NCBI GenBank assembly: GCA_020636215.1
Contig: JACJYG010000004.1
Coordinates: forward strand, 1,116,001-1,180,000
Direction of reading: 5' to 3'
Length of the DNA stretch: 64,000 nt
Origin: Lewinellaceae bacterium
GTDB lineage: Bacteria > Bacteroidota > Bacteroidia > Chitinophagales > Saprospiraceae
Of the stretch, positions 61,309 through 64,000 are shown one piece after another. The notes under the pieces are model-generated. The model made no database searches and was not told the DNA's origin. It saw only the letters and a program-made list of their open reading frames with translations. How positions within the stretch are numbered: the first letter of the stretch is position 1; the number at the start of each line of letters is the position of its first letter. The position numbers and the translations under genes are program-made.

Positions 61309-62535
61309 ATGAGTGATAAGAAGAAAATACCTGTCCCAAAAGAATTTACCGAAAGCCAGTTCCGGCCCCAGCCGGAAATGCTGCAAATACAATCCAGGCC
61401 CAATAAGCTGTTTATCGGTATTCCCCGGGAGATATCCCTCCAGGAAAACCGCGTGGCCCTGGTCCCTTCAGCAGTCGAAACCCTCGTCGCTCACGGCCAC
61501 CGCATCCTGGTGGAAAAAGACGCCGGAGAAAAATCCAGCTATACCGACCACGACTATTCCGAAGCCGGCGCGGATATCGCCTACAGTACGAAACAGGTCT
61601 ATGAAGCAGATGTCATCCTGAAGGTGGCCCCGCCCACCCTTCAGGAGATCGACCTGATGCACCCCAATCAGATCCTGATCTCTCCACTACAGATGCCGAT
61701 CATCAGCGCCAACTACATCAACAAACTTCGGCAGAAACGGGTCATCGCCCTGGCCATGGAGTACATCATGGACGAGTCAGACACTTTCCCCATTGTCCGT
61801 ATCATGAGCGAGATTGCCGGTATCAGTGCTATGCTGACCGCCGCCGAGCTGATGGCTTCCACCAGTGGTGGTAAAGGGGTATTGCTGGGCGGAATCTCGG
61901 GCGTACCCAGCGCCAAGGTGGTCATCCTGGGCGCCGGCATCGTGGCGGAATACGCTACCCGCGCCGCTCTCGGCCTGGGTGCTGAAGTGCGTATTTTCGA
62001 TAACAACATCTACAAACTGAAACGGCTGCAAAACCAGGTGGGCCGGCCGCTATATACCTCTTCTCTCAACCCGCACTACCTGGAAAAAGAACTCTTAAGT
62101 GCCGACGTGGCTATCGGCGCCGTACACTCCAAACTGGGCCGCACCCCTGTGATCGTCAGCGAAGAGATGGTGGCTAACATGAAACCCGGCGCTGTCATCA
62201 TCGACGTCAGCATCGACCAGGGCGGCTGCTTCGCCACCTCTGAGGTAACTTCCCTCGACAAACCGACTTTTATTAAACACGAGATCATCCACTACTGCGT
62301 GCCCAATATCGCTTCCCGCGTATCGCGCACCTCCTCCATCGCCGTGAGCAATATCCTGACCCCTATCCTGCTCAAAGCCGGCAGCACCGGCAGCATCGAA
62401 CACCTCATGTTCAACAACCCCGGCCTACGCCATGGCGTATACACCTACAAAGGCTGTCTGACCAACAGCTACCTCGGCGAACGCTTCGATATCAAATCCA
62501 CGGACCTGGACCTGCTGATGACGTCTAACTTGTAA
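61309..62535 (+). CDS. ald: Alanine dehydrogenase
   Basis: 408 residues, ATG 61309, with an N-terminal extension of about 30 residues relative to the classical 370-residue enzyme, as is common in Bacteroidota. IGIPREISLQENRVALVPSA is the substrate-binding start; the NAD fold has VVILGAGIVAEYATRAALGL; VIIDVSIDQGGCFATSEV and IASRVSRTSSIAVSNILTPI follow. It interconverts L-alanine with pyruvate and ammonia using NAD. Probably cotranscribed with tsaE and also served by an internal promoter. Confidence 0.93.
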   Translation: MSDKKKIPVPKEFTESQFRPQPEMLQIQSRPNKLFIGIPREISLQENRVALVPSAVETLVAHGHRILVEKDAGEKSSYTDHDYSEAGADIAYSTKQVYEADVILKVAPPTLQEIDLMHPNQILISPLQMPIISANYINKLRQKRVIALAMEYIMDESDTFPIVRIMSEIAGISAMLTAAELMASTSGGKGVLLGGISGVPSAKVVILGAGIVAEYATRAALGLGAEVRIFDNNIYKLKRLQNQVGRPLYTSSLNPHYLEKELLSADVAIGAVHSKLGRTPVIVSEEMVANMKPGAVIIDVSIDQGGCFATSEVTSLDKPTFIKHEIIHYCVPNIASRVSRTSSIAVSNILTPILLKAGSTGSIEHLMFNNPGLRHGVYTYKGCLTNSYLGERFDIKSTDLDLLMTSNL

Positions 62536-62814
62536 ACTTCGGAAGTTTATCACAAGCATCCACAGCATCTGTTCCAAAGGAAGGCGTATCCCCTGCATCA
62601 TCCATGTAACCCTCTGAACGCAATTTCCATCAAAGGCTAATAGCCATCGGGAGGATAAACAGCTTACTTTTAACTAACAAATCCAAAATTTGATAGCCAA
62701 TTGTTATCGGGAAGACGTTGCCTCGCCCCAGGAACCAGGAACGAGAAACCAGAAACGCTAAGCCTTTTAAGGGCCTGCCAACTGCTCGGTGCCGGCTGAA
62801 CTATTGTTACATCT

Positions 62815-64000
62815 CTACCGTTCTCCGGTGATCAGCTTGATCATATTCTTCTTCAAGTCGTCAAAAGCGCCGTTGTCCTGATTGGAAAAGACGACGAGTG
62901 TGATGTCCGGGCCAGGGAAGTACCGGAACTCGAGATTGATCCCTCGGGCGATGCCGCCATGTCCGTAAGAGATTTCGTTGCCATTTTTTTGTGGGATAAA
63001 GCCGTAGCCGTAAGGAAATGGGTCTTTGAGCCCCGCAGTCTTGTTCGAAACCATATTCCTCAGGCTTTCAGGCGATACAAATGCGTTGGTTTTCAACCCC
63101 TGGGAGAATAGAAGCATGTCCCGAACGTTGGAATAACCGCCGCCTGCCGGTGAACCCCTTTTGCTATGTGGTGCAACCTTCCATCCCTTGTCGCCATTAC
63201 GGGAAAGCGGTATGGCCATTCGGCTGGACGAAAGGTTAAAAGTCAGAGGGCCGCTTTGTTTCATGCCGGCCTTGTCGTAAATGAGATCCTGGATGACCTC
63301 AAAATAATCCCGTCCACTAACTTTTTCAATAATAGCGCCCAGCAGGATAAAGTTGGAATTGCTGTACCCTGCCTCCGTACCCGGTTCAAATTGAAAGCCC
63401 GAGCGGTAAACCAGGGATAGGAACTGCCGCCAGGAGGTGTCGCGCCGCATTTCTGCTTCTGTTTCCTTCCGCCAGAATTCTCCGATGCCCGAGCTATGGG
63501 TCAGCAGATGGTGGATGGAAACCTTTTCCGCCCAATCGGGCATGGGAAAATCCGGGAAATAATCCGTCAGTTTATCGGTGAACTGCAGTTTGCCCTCCTC
63601 CTGTAGTTTCACGATCGCCAGAGCGGTGAACATTTTATTGCCGGAGCCCAGGTTGAACAGCGTCTGTTCATCAATAGGGCGGGTTTGGGCGGAGTCGGCG
63701 AAGCCAAAATAGCGTTCAAACAGCACTTTATCTCCTTTTGCGACCAGGGCGCTTCCCGACAAGCCGTTTTCGGAAACCAGCTTTTGGAGGTACTTGTCGA
63801 GCCAATCCAGGGTCATTGGCTGGGAAATATCGCCATTGGGCAGGCTCACCGGCTCCGCTACTTCGGCAATGAAGGCCAACGACAACAATTGGTGTGGCGG
63901 CTCCGGATCAAGCCGAATCTGGATATCGCTCCACATCCTTTCGTCCTCCTTGCGCAGGTAGATATGCAGGATGCGGCTTATATTTCCAGGGGATAATTCG
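62815..64000 (-). CDS. Serine hydrolase, beta-lactamase family; 5' part outside window
   Basis: The frame stays open past the ATG at 63936 to the right edge (LRKEDERMWSDIQIRLDPEP precedes the domain), so the real start is probably beyond the window. Visible part: a linker with PPHQLLSLAFIAEVAEPVSL, then a hydrolase domain with SxxK in LGSGNKMFTA, YSN in AGYSNSNFILLG and HGG in YGHGGIARG. Same catalytic class as the twin genes at 42554 and 44266 but without the cadherin-like domain and only distantly similar. Probable exported peptidase or esterase. The gap 62536-62814 holds no gene. Confidence 0.85.
   Translation of the reverse strand, partial: ELSPGNISRILHIYLRKEDERMWSDIQIRLDPEPPHQLLSLAFIAEVAEPVSLPNGDISQPMTLDWLDKYLQKLVSENGLSGSALVAKGDKVLFERYFGFADSAQTRPIDEQTLFNLGSGNKMFTALAIVKLQEEGKLQFTDKLTDYFPDFPMPDWAEKVSIHHLLTHSSGIGEFWRKETEAEMRRDTSWRQFLSLVYRSGFQFEPGTEAGYSNSNFILLGAIIEKVSGRDYFEVIQDLIYDKAGMKQSGPLTFNLSSSRMAIPLSRNGDKGWKVAPHSKRGSPAGGGYSNVRDMLLFSQGLKTNAFVSPESLRNMVSNKTAGLKDPFPYGYGFIPQKNGNEISYGHGGIARGINLEFRYFPGPDITLVVFSNQDNGAFDDLKKNMIKLITGER

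Overview
This 64 kb window looks like chromosome from a member of the Bacteroidota, most likely the Saprospiria/Saprospiraceae (moderate confidence on family). The grounds are: six large secreted proteins ending in type IX secretion (T9SS) C-terminal sorting domains with a PNP motif; many outer-membrane beta-barrels and lipoproteins with short lipobox signals; TANNTTTG promoter -7 elements close upstream of starts and almost no Shine-Dalgarno sites; a small ribosomal protein of the THX family; a TonB receptor with a carboxypeptidase-regulatory-like N-terminus. No tRNA, rRNA or CRISPR array was seen, and no complete insertion sequence.

Layout. 1-9.8 kb: two paralogous T9SS surface proteins, a free-standing sorting-domain-like ORF, a TonB-C lipoprotein, a beta-barrel, a dihydrofolate-reductase-like protein and the first of two 466-residue proteins of unknown function. 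10-19.7 kb: lolA-like gene, a GH3-family adenylating enzyme, a 13-unit 49-bp tandem array, the THX gene, a MITE-like element, the glycogen pair glgA-glgC, the second 466-residue protein and a dockerin-bearing T9SS protein. 20-31.6 kb: a DUF4382 lipoprotein, a large two-part conserved protein, an amino acid permease, a VanY-type peptidase, decayed gene fragments, a second MITE-like element, an FG-GAP surface protein and a peroxiredoxin-like protein. 31.7-39 kb: an AT-rich toxin-antitoxin pair, mnmG, the ATP-grasp/alpha-E/transglutaminase operon and a sugar-kinase-like protein. 39-50 kb: a multidomain M43 metalloprotease, twin serine hydrolases, a probable metal-uptake operon (His/Cys-rich protein, TonB receptor, lipoprotein) and DUF4058. 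50-56 kb: a 95-bp MITE with target duplication, a DsrE lipoprotein, a stand-alone TonB plug, an ECF sigma/anti-sigma operon with two beta-barrels, and further membrane proteins. 56-64 kb: sucB/odhB, an SdiA-regulated-domain lipoprotein, gyrB, tsaE, alanine dehydrogenase and a truncated serine hydrolase.

The most unusual feature is the non-coding part. At least ten intergenic stretches consist of short tandem repeats with 7-, 8-, 9-, 18- or 49-bp units. Most of them begin within a few bases of a stop codon. Three repeat vocabularies recur at separate loci: an octamer built on GAATGC (five places), a nonamer built on CCAGAC (two places) and a heptamer built on CATGGAG (two places). Together with three MITE-like elements and at least two gene remnants, they mark this as a genome with very active short-repeat and small-element turnover. 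All functional assignments are from reading the sequence and protein families from memory; no database search was run.
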